A program made the translations under genes and the position numbers. A DNA stretch of 55,372 nt. Origin: JBKPCD01 sp046727175 (GTDB lineage Bacteria; Acidobacteriota; Vicinamibacteria; Vicinamibacterales; 2-12-FULL-66-21). Each line of letters starts with the position of its first letter. Position 1 is the stretch's first letter. Below, piece by piece: positions 36,323 through 45,538 of this stretch. The notes below the pieces were generated by a model. The model did no database searches. It was not told where the DNA came from and saw nothing but the letters and a program-made list of their open reading frames with translations. The stretch covers positions 1 to 55,372 of the forward strand of contig JBKPCD010000216.1 of NCBI GenBank assembly GCA_046727175.1, given 5' to 3'.

Positions 36323-37363
36323 TCAACGCTCTTCGCGCCGACCGCGAATGATGTCCCTCGCGCCTCTAGCCAGCGCCTCTGCGGATGGAGGGTCGTAGTT
36401 CGACAACGCGATCACCGTCCACGTGCCGTTCGCTTCGACGGCCGCGTTCAGTCCGGGCGCTCCACCGCCGACCGCGACGCCGGCGTCACCGAGCCACTGG
36501 AAGAAGCGGAGCAGATCGCCAGCGGTCGCGTACGCGCCGCCGGCCGACGACGGTCGCCCAGGCAGCGTCGCCTCGTTCGGGATCCGCTTTGTGAGCGGAC
36601 CTTCGGGACCGCGCATCGTGTAACCCGTCGCTCGATGCGCGACCTTTTCGTCGATCGCCCAGAAGCCCGTTTCTTTCATCCCGGCAGGCTCGAAGATGTG
36701 CCTGCGGACGTACTCCCGATACGTTTCTCCACTGAGTCGCTCGATGATGAGACCAAGGACGATGTAGCCGGCATTCGAGTAGCGCTGTGAGGTGCCTGGC
36801 TCGAACTGCAGCGGCTCGTCGACGAAGAGCCGAAGGAAATCGGAGAGCTCGCGCAGTCGCGACGGCGGCGCCGCGATGTACTTCGGCCCGAAGATATCGC
36901 CGAGGCCGGAGCGATGGTCGAGAAGTTGCCTGATCGTGATGTGGTCGGCAACCGTTGAGGGATAGTCAGGCAAGTGGCGTCGAATCGTATCGTCGAGCGA
37001 GAGCTTGCGGGCGGCGGCCAGCTGTTCGATCGCTTCGTTCGTGAACGTCTTGTTGATCGATCCGATGTTGAACTTCGTGTCGAGGGTGTTCCTTTCCGTT
37101 TCGTTCGCCATACCCCAGGCTCGCGAGAGCAGCGTTGTGCCGCCTTTGGTCACGAGCACGACGCCGGAAAAATGGTCGGTGTCGACCAGTTTCTGCCCGT
37201 AGTCGCCAATCGCGGTTGCGATCTGCTCGGGCGTCAATCCTTCCCGAACTTCCGGCTGCGGCCAGTCCTTCGGCGTCTCGCCTCTCCCGCCAACTGTCCG
37301 TCGCTCCTGGGCGGCGACGGTGCAGGTGAGGACTAGCGTCACGAGTACCCACGCGCTCTTCAT
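36323..37363 (-). CDS. Serine beta-lactamase-fold hydrolase (class C/esterase-like)
   Basis: 346 residues. A signal peptide (residues 1-18, ending VAA) precedes a beta-lactamase/DD-peptidase-like domain with SINK (Ser102-Lys105) and YSN (Tyr195-Asn197); the third, KTG-like box is replaced by GGAP near residue 300. Such proteins are mostly esterases or D-amino peptidases rather than drug-inactivating lactamases. DHRSGLGDIFGPKY near residue 149 is also typical. It likely forms a two-gene operon with the CocE-like gene. The start has only a weak ribosome site. Confidence 0.85.
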   Translation of the reverse strand: MKSAWVLVTLVLTCTVAAQERRTVGGRGETPKDWPQPEVREGLTPEQIATAIGDYGQKLVDTDHFSGVVLVTKGGTTLLSRAWGMANETERNTLDTKFNIGSINKTFTNEAIEQLAAARKLSLDDTIRRHLPDYPSTVADHITIRQLLDHRSGLGDIFGPKYIAAPPSRLRELSDFLRLFVDEPLQFEPGTSQRYSNAGYIVLGLIIERLSGETYREYVRRHIFEPAGMKETGFWAIDEKVAHRATGYTMRGPEGPLTKRIPNEATLPGRPSSAGGAYATAGDLLRFFQWLGDAGVAVGGGAPGLNAAVEANGTWTVIALSNYDPPSAEALARGARDIIRGRREER

Positions 37364-37392
37364 TCAGGGTAGGGTAACCGAGATATGAGGCC

Positions 37393-37728
37393 GTGGCGTG
37401 CGGAAAGGATCCGGGATTCACGCCGTCGGGAATCCTGGAGCAAGCGAGGCGTTCGTCACGCTACACGGACGAGGAGCTATCCTCCCTCGCGTTCGAGGGC
37501 CCTGCGCCGGTTGCGGCGGAACTCTCACAACGGTGGCGCGTGGTTCTCAAGGTAGCGGCCGAGGTCATCTCCAGACTTCCGGTCGGCCAGCTCGGCCAGG
37601 CGGTTGTTACGCCGGAGGGCGACTTGTTCAAAGGTGGCGCTTCGGATCTCGCTCGTGCCTTTACCGATGGACGAGTCGCGTTTCATCCTGGACGGATCGG
37701 CGGCGCCAGGCCTCGGCTGAAGTCTTGA
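37393..37728 (+). CDS. Small conserved-looking protein of unknown function
   Basis: 111 residues from a GTG; an upstream in-frame TAA (37375) shows that no longer start is available. The sequence (SRYTDEELSSLAFEGPAPV, WRVVLKVAAEVISRLPVGQL, then DLFKGGASDLARAFTDGRVAFHPGRIGGARP) has the composition of a real globular protein and ends with a pattern that I have the impression recurs in uncharacterised bacterial proteins, but I cannot name a family. No ribosome site is obvious. It is divergent from the beta-lactamase-like gene, 29 bases away, and upstream of the DUF305 gene. It may be a shortened remnant of a larger gene. Confidence 0.45.
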   Translation: MACGKDPGFTPSGILEQARRSSRYTDEELSSLAFEGPAPVAAELSQRWRVVLKVAAEVISRLPVGQLGQAVVTPEGDLFKGGASDLARAFTDGRVAFHPGRIGGARPRLKS

Positions 37729-37808
37729 GACGCCCGTTTGATCAGCGCTTTTGCCGACGTCCCCGCGTCAGAGTAGGATCACACCAGTTTCCCTTGCGAG
37801 TCCCCACA

Positions 37809-38471
37809 ATGAAAACCGTACGACGACTCATCGTGGCGACGCTGCTCATCGCGGTCGCGGTCGCGCCAACGCTGGCCGCGCGGCAACAGTCCGGGCCCGC
37901 GCCGGAGCCGAAGGCGCGTCCCGAGCTTGTTCGACAGCCTTACAGTGAGGCGGACGTCGAGTTCATGGCCGGGATGATTCCGCACCATGCGCAGGCGGTC
38001 GTGATGGCCGGAATGGCACCGGCACACGGCGCGCGTCCCGATGTCCGCGTGCTCTGCGAGCGAATCCTCGTGGGTCAGCGCGACGAGATCGAGTTCATGC
38101 GGAACTGGCTGCGCGACCGCGGCGAGACGGTGCCGGACGCGAACGCCACACGCCATCGCATGAAGATGAATGGCGTCGAGCACGACATGCTGATGCCCGG
38201 CATGCTCACTTCCGAAGAGATGGAGCAGTTGGACAAGGCGCGAGGCGCCGAATGGGATCGATTGTTCCTCGTGGGCATGATCAAGCACCATGAGGGCGCC
38301 GTCAGGATGGTCGACGACCTGTTCGCGTCGTATGGTGCGCTGCAGGACGACGACGTCTACAAGTTCGCGTCGGACATCTACGCCGACCAGTCGATCGAGA
38401 TCGAACGCATGCAGAAGATGCTGGCGGGCCCACTAAAGGAAGACAAGCGCAGCCCGGAGAGGTCCCGCTGA
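37809..38471 (+). CDS. DUF305 family exported protein
   Basis: 220 residues. The ATG at 37809 gives a signal peptide (ending near residue 23, LAA). Two DUF305 cores follow: DVEFMAGMIPHHAQAVVMAG and, about 100 residues later, FLVGMIKHHEGAVRMVDDL. The paired HH motifs and Met-rich spacing (MKMNGVEHDMLMPGM) suggest a four-helix ferritin-like bundle that may bind copper or another metal in the periplasm, as proposed for the family. The function is unproven. The downstream gap contains short GC-rich hairpins, and the LVIVD gene follows on the same strand. Confidence 0.88.
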   Translation: MKTVRRLIVATLLIAVAVAPTLAARQQSGPAPEPKARPELVRQPYSEADVEFMAGMIPHHAQAVVMAGMAPAHGARPDVRVLCERILVGQRDEIEFMRNWLRDRGETVPDANATRHRMKMNGVEHDMLMPGMLTSEEMEQLDKARGAEWDRLFLVGMIKHHEGAVRMVDDLFASYGALQDDDVYKFASDIYADQSIEIERMQKMLAGPLKEDKRSPERSR

Positions 38472-38480
38472 AGCCGGGGA

Positions 38481-38520
38481 CGTCCGCCTGGAGACGGACA
38501 CGTCCGCCTGAAGGCGGACA
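38481..38520. repeat. Short repeated palindrome GTCCGCC-TGAA-GGCGGAC
   Basis: GTCCGCC (38502-38508) and GGCGGAC (38513-38519) form a 7-bp stem with a TGAA loop; an imperfect first copy (GTCCGCCTGGAGACGGAC) is directly upstream. It lies between the DUF305 and LVIVD genes and looks like a tandem pair of REP-type palindromes. Confidence 0.6.
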
Positions 38521-38551
38521 CTACATCATGCAGGTGAACGGAGTCCGTAAT

Positions 38552-40726
38552 ATGAGATCGCTCGTGAGATCGTTCGTCTGTGCGTTTGCGGCTGCCACGC
38601 TGCTCGCCGTCGCGTGTGCACCGAAATCCAAATCCGCGTCGTCGACCGCCACACCAAAGCCGCCGCCGACCCCACCGGCAGCACAGACGAGCAACCCGAC
38701 GCCGCCACCGGCGGCGACGCCGACTGCAGCACCCGCTGCCCCTGCGCCAGCGCCCTCTGGCGACGCGGCCGCAGGTGACGGGCGGGAAGGACGGGGTGGG
38801 CGAGGCCGCGGCACGCCACCGCCGCCCCCACCACCGCCGCCGGCAGTCATGCCCGAACCGGTGACTCCGATCGTCTCGGCAACGTCGCCCACGCCCGACC
38901 CTCGCGTCGGTCTGGCGCCAGGACGATGGGACGCAGCGCAGGCGGCATGGAATATCAAGATGATCTCGACGACGCCGCCAACCGAGAAGTTTCTGGGCGT
39001 TACCAATTCCGATCTCGCGTTCAGCGGGAAGTACGCCATTCAGGGCAACTACAACGGCTTCCAGATCTACGACATCTCGAACCCGACAAAGCCAAAGGTC
39101 GTTCTGACGTACGTGTGTCCCGCATCGCAGAGCGATGTATCGGTCTACAAGAACCTGCTGTTCGTCTCCGGTGAAAGTCAGACCGGACGCGTCGATTGCG
39201 GGATCCAGGGCGTGCCCGAACCGGTCAGCAAGGATCGGCTTCGCGGAATCCGCATTTTCGACATCTCGAACATCGACAACCCGAAGTACATCGGCAACGT
39301 GCAGACCTGTCGCGGATCGCACACGCACACGGTCGTGACGGATCCGCGCGACAAAGAGAACGTTTACATCTACGTCTCCGGTTCCGCTGGCGTCCGCCCC
39401 GCAGAGGAGCTCCCTGGCTGCAAAGATGCACCGATCGACGATCCGAACAGCGCGAAATTCCGACTCGAAGTAATCAAGATTCCAGTTGCCGCGCCGGAGA
39501 AAGCGGCCATCGTCAGCTCGCCGCGCATTTTCAACGGCCTCGCACCGCCGCCGCGGCGCGTCGAGCCTGGTCGTGGCGGCGCGCCGGGTGCCGGCGGAGA
39601 TCCCTCGGCAGCAGGCGCGGCCGGCGCAGGCGCGGGCGGCGCGGCACCGGGTGCGCCCACTGGAGCTGCGCCAGCCGGAGAGGCACCAACCGGTGCAGCG
39701 CCAACCGGCGCAGCTCCCGCACCGCAAGCCGCTGCAGGCGCCCCGAGCGCTGCACCCGGAGGCAGGGCCGCCGGTCCGGGCGGACGGCCCAACACCGGCC
39801 CAAATCAGTGCCACGACATCACCGTGTATCCGGAAATCGGTCTGGCGGGCGGCGCGTGCGGCGGGTACGGCTTGCTGCTCGACATCGAGGACGTCACGCA
39901 CCCGCAGCGTATCGATCAGGCAGCCGACATCAACATGTCGTTCTGGCACTCGGCTACGTTCAACAACGATGGCACGAAGATCCTCTTCTCCGACGAGTGG
40001 GGCGGGGGAGGGCAGCCGCGCTGCCGCGAGACGGACAAGATGGAGTGGGGCGCCGACGCGCTCTTCACGATCGAAAAGCGCAAGATGCACTTCAAGAGCT
40101 ACTACAAGATGCCCGCGCCGCAGACGTCGCTCGAGAACTGCGTGGCCCACAACGGTTCGCTCATTCCGATACCCGGACGCGAGGTGATGGTGCAGGGCTG
40201 GTACCAGGGGGGTATTTCCGTGTTCGACTGGACCGACCCATCGAAGCCGAAGGAGATCGCCTTTTTCGATCGCGGGCCCGTGGACGCCACGAGAATGATC
40301 ATGGGCGGTTCATGGTCCGTCTACTGGTACAACGGCCTGATCGTGAGCTCGGAGATTGCGCGAGGCCTCGACATCTTCGAGCTGCTGCCGGGCGGCCTCA
40401 TTTCCCAGAACGAGCTGGACGCCGCGAAGACAGTGAAATGGGATTACATGAACGCGCAGGACCAACGAAGATTCGTCTGGCCTCCCACCTTCGCAAAGGC
40501 GCGCGCGTATCTCGATCAGTTGGAGCGATCGAATGGCCTTGCGGCTCAGAAGATCGCCCCGGCGCGGACCGAACTGGACAATGCCGAGAAGCTATCGGGT
40601 GCCACCCGCCAGAAGGCGTTGAAGAAGCTCGCGTCGCGATTGAACAAGGATGCCGGGGGAGCGGCAGACAAGGCCAAGGCGCACATGCTCTCGTCAGCCG
40701 TGAAGGAGCTGGCGAGCGCGCAGTAG
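38552..40726 (+). CDS. LVIVD-repeat lipoprotein with Pro/Ala-rich linkers
   Basis: 724 residues from the ATG with GGAG (38540-38543) eight bases upstream. Signal peptide with lipobox VAC (near residue 22), so probably anchored in the outer membrane. A proline/alanine linker (residues 25-105) leads to a propeller made of LVIVD-type units: YAIQGNYNGFQIYDISNPTKPK, LRGIRIFDISNIDNPKYIG, then after a second Gly/Pro/Ala insert (about residues 330-425) GYGLLLDIEDVTHPQRI and GGISVFDWTDPSKPKEI. A His-rich GSHTHTVV and NHSATFNNDG-like turn recur. The last 90 residues are helical. The function of LVIVD proteins is unknown; a surface scaffold or binding protein is likely. Confidence 0.85.
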   Translation: MRSLVRSFVCAFAAATLLAVACAPKSKSASSTATPKPPPTPPAAQTSNPTPPPAATPTAAPAAPAPAPSGDAAAGDGREGRGGRGRGTPPPPPPPPPAVMPEPVTPIVSATSPTPDPRVGLAPGRWDAAQAAWNIKMISTTPPTEKFLGVTNSDLAFSGKYAIQGNYNGFQIYDISNPTKPKVVLTYVCPASQSDVSVYKNLLFVSGESQTGRVDCGIQGVPEPVSKDRLRGIRIFDISNIDNPKYIGNVQTCRGSHTHTVVTDPRDKENVYIYVSGSAGVRPAEELPGCKDAPIDDPNSAKFRLEVIKIPVAAPEKAAIVSSPRIFNGLAPPPRRVEPGRGGAPGAGGDPSAAGAAGAGAGGAAPGAPTGAAPAGEAPTGAAPTGAAPAPQAAAGAPSAAPGGRAAGPGGRPNTGPNQCHDITVYPEIGLAGGACGGYGLLLDIEDVTHPQRIDQAADINMSFWHSATFNNDGTKILFSDEWGGGGQPRCRETDKMEWGADALFTIEKRKMHFKSYYKMPAPQTSLENCVAHNGSLIPIPGREVMVQGWYQGGISVFDWTDPSKPKEIAFFDRGPVDATRMIMGGSWSVYWYNGLIVSSEIARGLDIFELLPGGLISQNELDAAKTVKWDYMNAQDQRRFVWPPTFAKARAYLDQLERSNGLAAQKIAPARTELDNAEKLSGATRQKALKKLASRLNKDAGGAADKAKAHMLSSAVKELASAQ

Positions 40727-40762
40727 CTCGAACGATCGCGACGCTACGCGGAACAAGAGCGA

Positions 40763-42031
40763 TCAGTCATCGATCGGCTTGAGAAGATGGGTCGCCGTGT
40801 ACTTGCCGACCTTACTGCCTAGCGCGGTACCCACCTCCGTGCTGTTGCGCCAGTGCATCCCGCCCCACACGCGCGCGTTGCCTTCCTCGGCGTGGATCTC
40901 TTTGACACTGGTGTAGGTACGAACCGCACCGCCATTACCCTTGAACGCTAGCGGGAAATGATCGGTGCCGAACCACACCGTGTAGAACCCGAGCGCGCCC
41001 GCACCGACCGTTGTGTGAGCGGCGGGGTATTCGGGGTGAGTCGGCGTGGTGATGAACGGTGTCCACGACGGATCGGGTTCGGTCTTGGAGTTGTCATCGG
41101 TATCGCCGGCACGGATGGCAGTAACCGGACGCCAGAACATGTACGTGTACTTCGCATCCCAACAGGCGATTAACGCATTCGTCACCGCCGCAATGCCAAT
41201 GGCCTCGAAACGAGCAGCCGTCAATAGGTCCATCGAGCGGGCCAAACTGCGGACGTTCGCGCTCCACAGAGCGCTTGCCGATGGTGACCAGAACAGGGCA
41301 GTCGCAGATTGCTCCGCGGTTCGGCTCGAATCGGTGGCCCGACCGAGGTCCTTGCTCTCGTTGTAGTCGATCGTGTAGGTCCGTCTGTCGAGCACCGGCG
41401 GAGCACGGGGACGGAACCGCGCGGGGTCGTCATATCCGAACGGCGTGACGAACTGTAGGAACGGAGTCTGCGGATTCGCGAATGCGGGTGGGGTGGGCAT
41501 CCACACACCTGCGCCGCTACTGGGCGTGTAGCCCTCGAGGTCGGGATCGTTGCGGTGATCTCCAACGCGCGCCGCGACCACCGCACTGGCGGCGGCCTCG
41601 CCGACCACGGTCCCGCCGCCGATCGCTTCAGGGCTCGCGGGAAGACCGGCGATCGACGTGTTGTAGGCGCTATCGATGATCGCAGTTTTCGTCGGGAATT
41701 CGTGGAGGGCGACGATGTAGGCTGCACGGATCGCCGCAGCTTCGGGTGAGGCACCTGCAACCGACACAGGCCTTGACGCGAAGGGTCGGTAAGGCCCGTC
41801 GAGGACGGCGTTCACGGCATCGAACATCGCCATCTGTGCAATGGTGGTGCGGATTTGCGTGCGTAATGCGTTCTCGGGCACCGATGCTCCAAGCGACGTG
41901 AATCGGTTCCCCCAATCGTCGAGCACAGCAGGTCCTGTAAGTGTCGCGAGTGGCGCCTGTGCGGTCGGTTGCCCGTTGGTGCCGCTCGTCGTGAGTAGCG
42001 CGAAGATGCCGAAGAACAATGTTCGCTTCAT
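40763..42031 (-). CDS. Vanadium-dependent haloperoxidase-like protein (PAP2 superfamily)
   Basis: 422 residues with a signal peptide (about 1-20). It has the vanadate-site order of the family: Lys294 in AKYTYMFW and Arg301-Pro302, then THPEYPAAHT (His332 and His339) and RVWGGMHW (Arg387 and His393). In characterised haloperoxidases the middle motif is YPSGH; here Ser-Gly is Ala-Ala. It may be an exported phosphatase-like or haloperoxidase enzyme. ATG 42031 is chosen since upstream in-frame sequence overlaps the divergent sigma gene region and lacks a signal; AGGAGG is about 12 bases upstream. Convergent with the LVIVD gene. Confidence 0.85.
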   Translation of the reverse strand: MKRTLFFGIFALLTTSGTNGQPTAQAPLATLTGPAVLDDWGNRFTSLGASVPENALRTQIRTTIAQMAMFDAVNAVLDGPYRPFASRPVSVAGASPEAAAIRAAYIVALHEFPTKTAIIDSAYNTSIAGLPASPEAIGGGTVVGEAAASAVVAARVGDHRNDPDLEGYTPSSGAGVWMPTPPAFANPQTPFLQFVTPFGYDDPARFRPRAPPVLDRRTYTIDYNESKDLGRATDSSRTAEQSATALFWSPSASALWSANVRSLARSMDLLTAARFEAIGIAAVTNALIACWDAKYTYMFWRPVTAIRAGDTDDNSKTEPDPSWTPFITTPTHPEYPAAHTTVGAGALGFYTVWFGTDHFPLAFKGNGGAVRTYTSVKEIHAEEGNARVWGGMHWRNSTEVGTALGSKVGKYTATHLLKPIDD

Positions 42032-42135
42032 GGCTTGTGTCCGCCTCCTGTTCCTGGAGGCGCGAAGCACGATCAGAAACTCGCATGCAGCCCACAATTG
42101 GCTAGAATGTCGGCATTCCAGCGTCCTCAGGGAGC

Positions 42136-42675
42136 GTGACTCGGCTATTACTGGCGTGGCGCGCGGGCGACGAGAGCGCGCTCGCTCGGCTGACTCCCCT
42201 CGTCCACAAGGAGCTGCAGCGGATCGCCCGCGGGTGCATGCGCGGCGAACGAGCGCGCGACAGCCTGCAGGCCACCGCCCTCGTCCACGAGGCTTACCTG
42301 CGGCTGGTAGATACGCAGCACGTGAACTGGCAGAATCGGGCCCACTTTCTCGCGATGGCCGCCCGACTGATGCGCCGCATCCTCGTGGACCTCGCGCGAG
42401 CCCGGCAGTATCAGAAGCGAGGTGGCGGTGCAATCCAGGTATCGCTCACCGACGCGCTGTCCGTGCCGGACAAAGCAGAAGATCTGCTGGCGCTCGACGA
42501 CGCGTTATCTGCGCTCGCCAAATTTGACGAGCGAAGAAGCCGCGTCGTCGAGTTGCGGTTCTTCGGTGGTCTCAGCGTGGAAGAAACCGCGGCCGTGTTG
42601 CGGATCTCGCCCGACACGGTCATGCGCGACTGGAAGCTCGCCCGAACGTGGCTGCGGCGAGAGTTGCGGAGATGA
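42136..42675 (+). CDS. ECF sigma factor (acidobacterial Sigma70-ECF type)
   Basis: 179 residues. The start GTG 42136 is the only plausible one because an in-frame TAG lies at 42103; the ribosome site is poor. Typical ECF features: TRLLLAWRAGDESALARLTPLVHKEL, ALVHEAYLRLV, RAHFLAMAARLMRRILVDLARAR and, in region 4, VVELRFFGGLSVEETAAVLRIS. The family occurs with Ser/Thr kinases in Acidobacteria. Its TGA overlaps the kinase ATG (ATGA), so the two are co-translated and the kinase probably controls the sigma factor. No anti-sigma gene is seen. Confidence 0.9.
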   Translation: MTRLLLAWRAGDESALARLTPLVHKELQRIARGCMRGERARDSLQATALVHEAYLRLVDTQHVNWQNRAHFLAMAARLMRRILVDLARARQYQKRGGGAIQVSLTDALSVPDKAEDLLALDDALSALAKFDERRSRVVELRFFGGLSVEETAAVLRISPDTVMRDWKLARTWLRRELRR

Positions 42676-45533
42676 CGCCTGAGCGATGGCAGCAGGTTTC
42701 GCGGATTTACTATCGAGCGCTTGCGCGCGACGCCGGCGAGCGGGCGTCGTTCGTGCGTGAAGCCTGTCGGGACGACGAGGCGTTGCGGCAGGAAGTGGAA
42801 TCGCTGCTCGCGCAACCTGCGTTGACAGAAGATTTCCTCAGCGAGCCGGCTCTCGCGATGGCGCCGGGACTCGTGGACGATCCTGCCGAGCGGACGCTCA
42901 CCGGACACAGGCTCGGCGTTTATCACATTCTCGACCTCCTCGGCGTCGGCGGCATGGGCGAGGTGTACCGCGCGCGCGACACGAAGCTCGGTCGCGACGT
43001 GGCGCTCAAAGTCCTGCCGCGTCTCTTTTCAGCAGATCCCGAACGGTTGGCGCGCTTTGAACGCGAGGCGCGGCTGCTCGCGTCGTTGAATCACCCGCAC
43101 ATCGCCGCCATCTACGGCTTCGAACAGACGGCGGGCGTACACGCACTCGTCCTGGAACTGGTCGAGGGACCGACGCTCGCCGAGCGATTGCAGCGCGGAC
43201 CCTTGCCGATTGCGGAGGCGGTGCGGATTGCACGTCAAATCGCCGACGCGCTCGAGGCCGCCCACGAGCGAGGGATCGTGCACCGCGATCTCAAACCGCA
43301 GAACATCAAGGTAAAACCTGACAGCACAGTGAAGGTGCTCGATTTCGGCCTCGCGAAGGGCGCGATGGCTGCGGCAAACGATGCTGGTGTCTCGCCCACA
43401 GCAACCGCGTCCATCGATCGAACGCGGGAAGGCACCATTCTCGGGACGACACGGTACATGAGCCCCGAGCAGTCCCGCGGACACGCTGTCGACAAACGAA
43501 CCGACATCTGGGCCTTCGGCTGCGTGTTGTACGAGATGCTCACCGGCCGGCCGTTATTCGCGGGTGAGACCACCTCCGACACATTGGCGGCGGTGTTGAA
43601 ACAAGAGCCGGACTGGCAGGCGTTGCCGGCGGACACGCCTCCAGGCATTCGATCGTTGCTGCGTCGATGTCTCAAGAAAGCGCTGGTCGATCGATTGCAC
43701 GACATCGCCGACGCGCGAATCGAGATTCAGGAGACCATCGCCGAGCCCGCGGCGATGACACCAACCAGCCCGGTACTCCATGCAGCTCGATGGACGCGCA
43801 TAGTTCCGTGGGCCGTGGCGACAGGGTCGGTCGCGATGGCGCTGCTGCTCGTGCAGCAGGGCTCTCGCCGCACCGGTTCACCGGCCGGCCCGGTGACACG
43901 TCTCGATCTGGACCTGCCCGCGGGCGTTGAGCTCGTTACCGTGTACCCACCAGCGATGGTGCTCTCGCCCGACGGAACACGCATTGCCTTTGTCGGTGTG
44001 TTTCGCGGCCTGCGCCAGCTATACACCCGTCGGCTCGATCAGTTCGAGACCGTCCCGATCCGAGGGACCGAGAACGCCAACACGGTCTTCATGTCGCCTG
44101 ATGGTCGTGCGCTGGGGATCATCACGGCGGATCTAGCGCTGAAAAGAGTATCGTTGGCGGATGGTCTGGTCACCACAATCGAGCATGGCGCGGAATTTTC
44201 TGCAGGCGCCGCGTGGGGAACCGATGACCGCATCACGTTCGTTCGCGCCGGCACTCTCTGGCAAGTGCCCGCTTCTGGCGGCCCCGCGAAGCAGCTCACC
44301 ACGCTCGACAGCGGAAAGCGGGAGCTCCTCCACGCGTGGCCAAACGTCATCGCGCAAGGCCGGATCCTCTTGTTTGTTTCAATCACCGGCACCAGCCGCG
44401 GTGCGTCGCACATCGAGGCCCTCTCGCTCCCAACCGGCCAGCGACGCATCATCGTCGAATCAGGCACGTTCCCTCTGTACGCGCCAAGCGGTCATCTGGT
44501 GTTCTTCCGCGATGGCGCGCTGCTCGGCGCGCCATTCGATGTAGACCGACTGGAGGTGACGGGGCCAGTTGTTCGCGTCCTCGAAAACCTCGCTGTGGGA
44601 ACGACCATGGACGCGCCGTTGGCGGCGCTGTCCAATGCTGGTTCATTGACGTACGCACCGAGCGACGCGGGGACCACCCGACTCGTGTGGGTGTCTCGTC
44701 AAGGAGTGGAACAGCCGATCACTGAGACGCCGCGGCGGTATCAGTACCCCCGCCTGGCGACAGACGGCCGGCGGGCAGTTGTCGCCGCCGCTGGCGATTT
44801 GTGGATTCAGGACATCGCGCGTGCGACGTTTAGCCGCCTGACCTCTGAACAGACGGTCGGCAATGCCTTTCCCGTCTGGACGCCAGATGGTACGCGTGTG
44901 CTCTTCCGGACATCGACGGGTATGTCTTCGATCGCCGGCGACGGCAGCGGTCATCCACAAGTGATTGCCGACGGCATCTCAGGAGATATTCCCTGTTCTG
45001 TCGCACCCGATGGCGACACTCTCGCCTTCATGCGACAAACCGCCCAGACCTCCCGCGATGTGTATGTGCTCTCGCTCCGCGGTCAGTCCCGGCCGCGACC
45101 CGTGGTGAACACGCCCGCATTCGAGGGTGGGGCTCAGTTCTCGCCGAACGGCCACTGGATGGCGTATGCCTCCGACGAATCGGGTCAGATGCAAGTGTAT
45201 GTTCGGCCTTTCCCCGGCCCGGACCGGCGATGGCAGGTTTCCACACAGGGCGGAACACAGCCATTGTGGAGCAGGAACGGCAAGGAGATCTTCTATCGGG
45301 TGGGCAACAAGATGATGGTCGTGGACGTGTCGGCCGGTATGGACCTCACGCTGTCGCAACCGCGGCAGCTGTTCGAACAGCGGTATGTCTTTCAAAACGT
45401 CTCGCTCGCCAACTATGACGTCAGCCCCGACGGACAGCGGTTCCTGATGATCAAGGACGAAGCGGGTTCCGGTCGACTCAACGTGGTGCTCAACTGGGCT
45501 GAAGAGCTGAAACGACTGGTCCCGACGCACTGA
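42672..45533 (+). CDS. Membrane Ser/Thr protein kinase with PD40 propeller
   Basis: 953 residues. The kinase domain lies in residues about 85-350, with the Gly loop GVGGMGEV (91-98), catalytic Lys113, HRDLKPQN (204-211), DFG (224-226) and a MSPEQ activation-loop end, so it is predicted active. One membrane segment near residue 380 (VPWAVATGSVAMALLLV) separates it from an exterior PD40/WD40-like propeller with RIAFVGVF, DGRALGI, GHPQVIADG and FSPNGHWMAYAS repeats. This arrangement senses an outside signal and phosphorylates cytoplasmic targets, possibly the co-translated sigma factor. The 5' end overlaps the sigma stop. Convergent with the PIG-L gene, 5 bases apart. Confidence 0.92.
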   Translation: MTPERWQQVSRIYYRALARDAGERASFVREACRDDEALRQEVESLLAQPALTEDFLSEPALAMAPGLVDDPAERTLTGHRLGVYHILDLLGVGGMGEVYRARDTKLGRDVALKVLPRLFSADPERLARFEREARLLASLNHPHIAAIYGFEQTAGVHALVLELVEGPTLAERLQRGPLPIAEAVRIARQIADALEAAHERGIVHRDLKPQNIKVKPDSTVKVLDFGLAKGAMAAANDAGVSPTATASIDRTREGTILGTTRYMSPEQSRGHAVDKRTDIWAFGCVLYEMLTGRPLFAGETTSDTLAAVLKQEPDWQALPADTPPGIRSLLRRCLKKALVDRLHDIADARIEIQETIAEPAAMTPTSPVLHAARWTRIVPWAVATGSVAMALLLVQQGSRRTGSPAGPVTRLDLDLPAGVELVTVYPPAMVLSPDGTRIAFVGVFRGLRQLYTRRLDQFETVPIRGTENANTVFMSPDGRALGIITADLALKRVSLADGLVTTIEHGAEFSAGAAWGTDDRITFVRAGTLWQVPASGGPAKQLTTLDSGKRELLHAWPNVIAQGRILLFVSITGTSRGASHIEALSLPTGQRRIIVESGTFPLYAPSGHLVFFRDGALLGAPFDVDRLEVTGPVVRVLENLAVGTTMDAPLAALSNAGSLTYAPSDAGTTRLVWVSRQGVEQPITETPRRYQYPRLATDGRRAVVAAAGDLWIQDIARATFSRLTSEQTVGNAFPVWTPDGTRVLFRTSTGMSSIAGDGSGHPQVIADGISGDIPCSVAPDGDTLAFMRQTAQTSRDVYVLSLRGQSRPRPVVNTPAFEGGAQFSPNGHWMAYASDESGQMQVYVRPFPGPDRRWQVSTQGGTQPLWSRNGKEIFYRVGNKMMVVDVSAGMDLTLSQPRQLFEQRYVFQNVSLANYDVSPDGQRFLMIKDEAGSGRLNVVLNWAEELKRLVPTH

Positions 45534-45538
45534 CGCGA

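Noticed and set aside
36323..37363. Antibiotic-resistance beta-lactamase
   Set aside because: SINK and YSN motifs fit the broad family, but the third KTG box is absent and the neighbour is a CocE-type esterase, so resistance is not supported.
38378..40150. Minus-strand frame of about 590 codons over the LVIVD gene
   Set aside because: It mirrors the low-complexity linkers of the plus-strand gene and has no signal peptide, domain or ribosome site.
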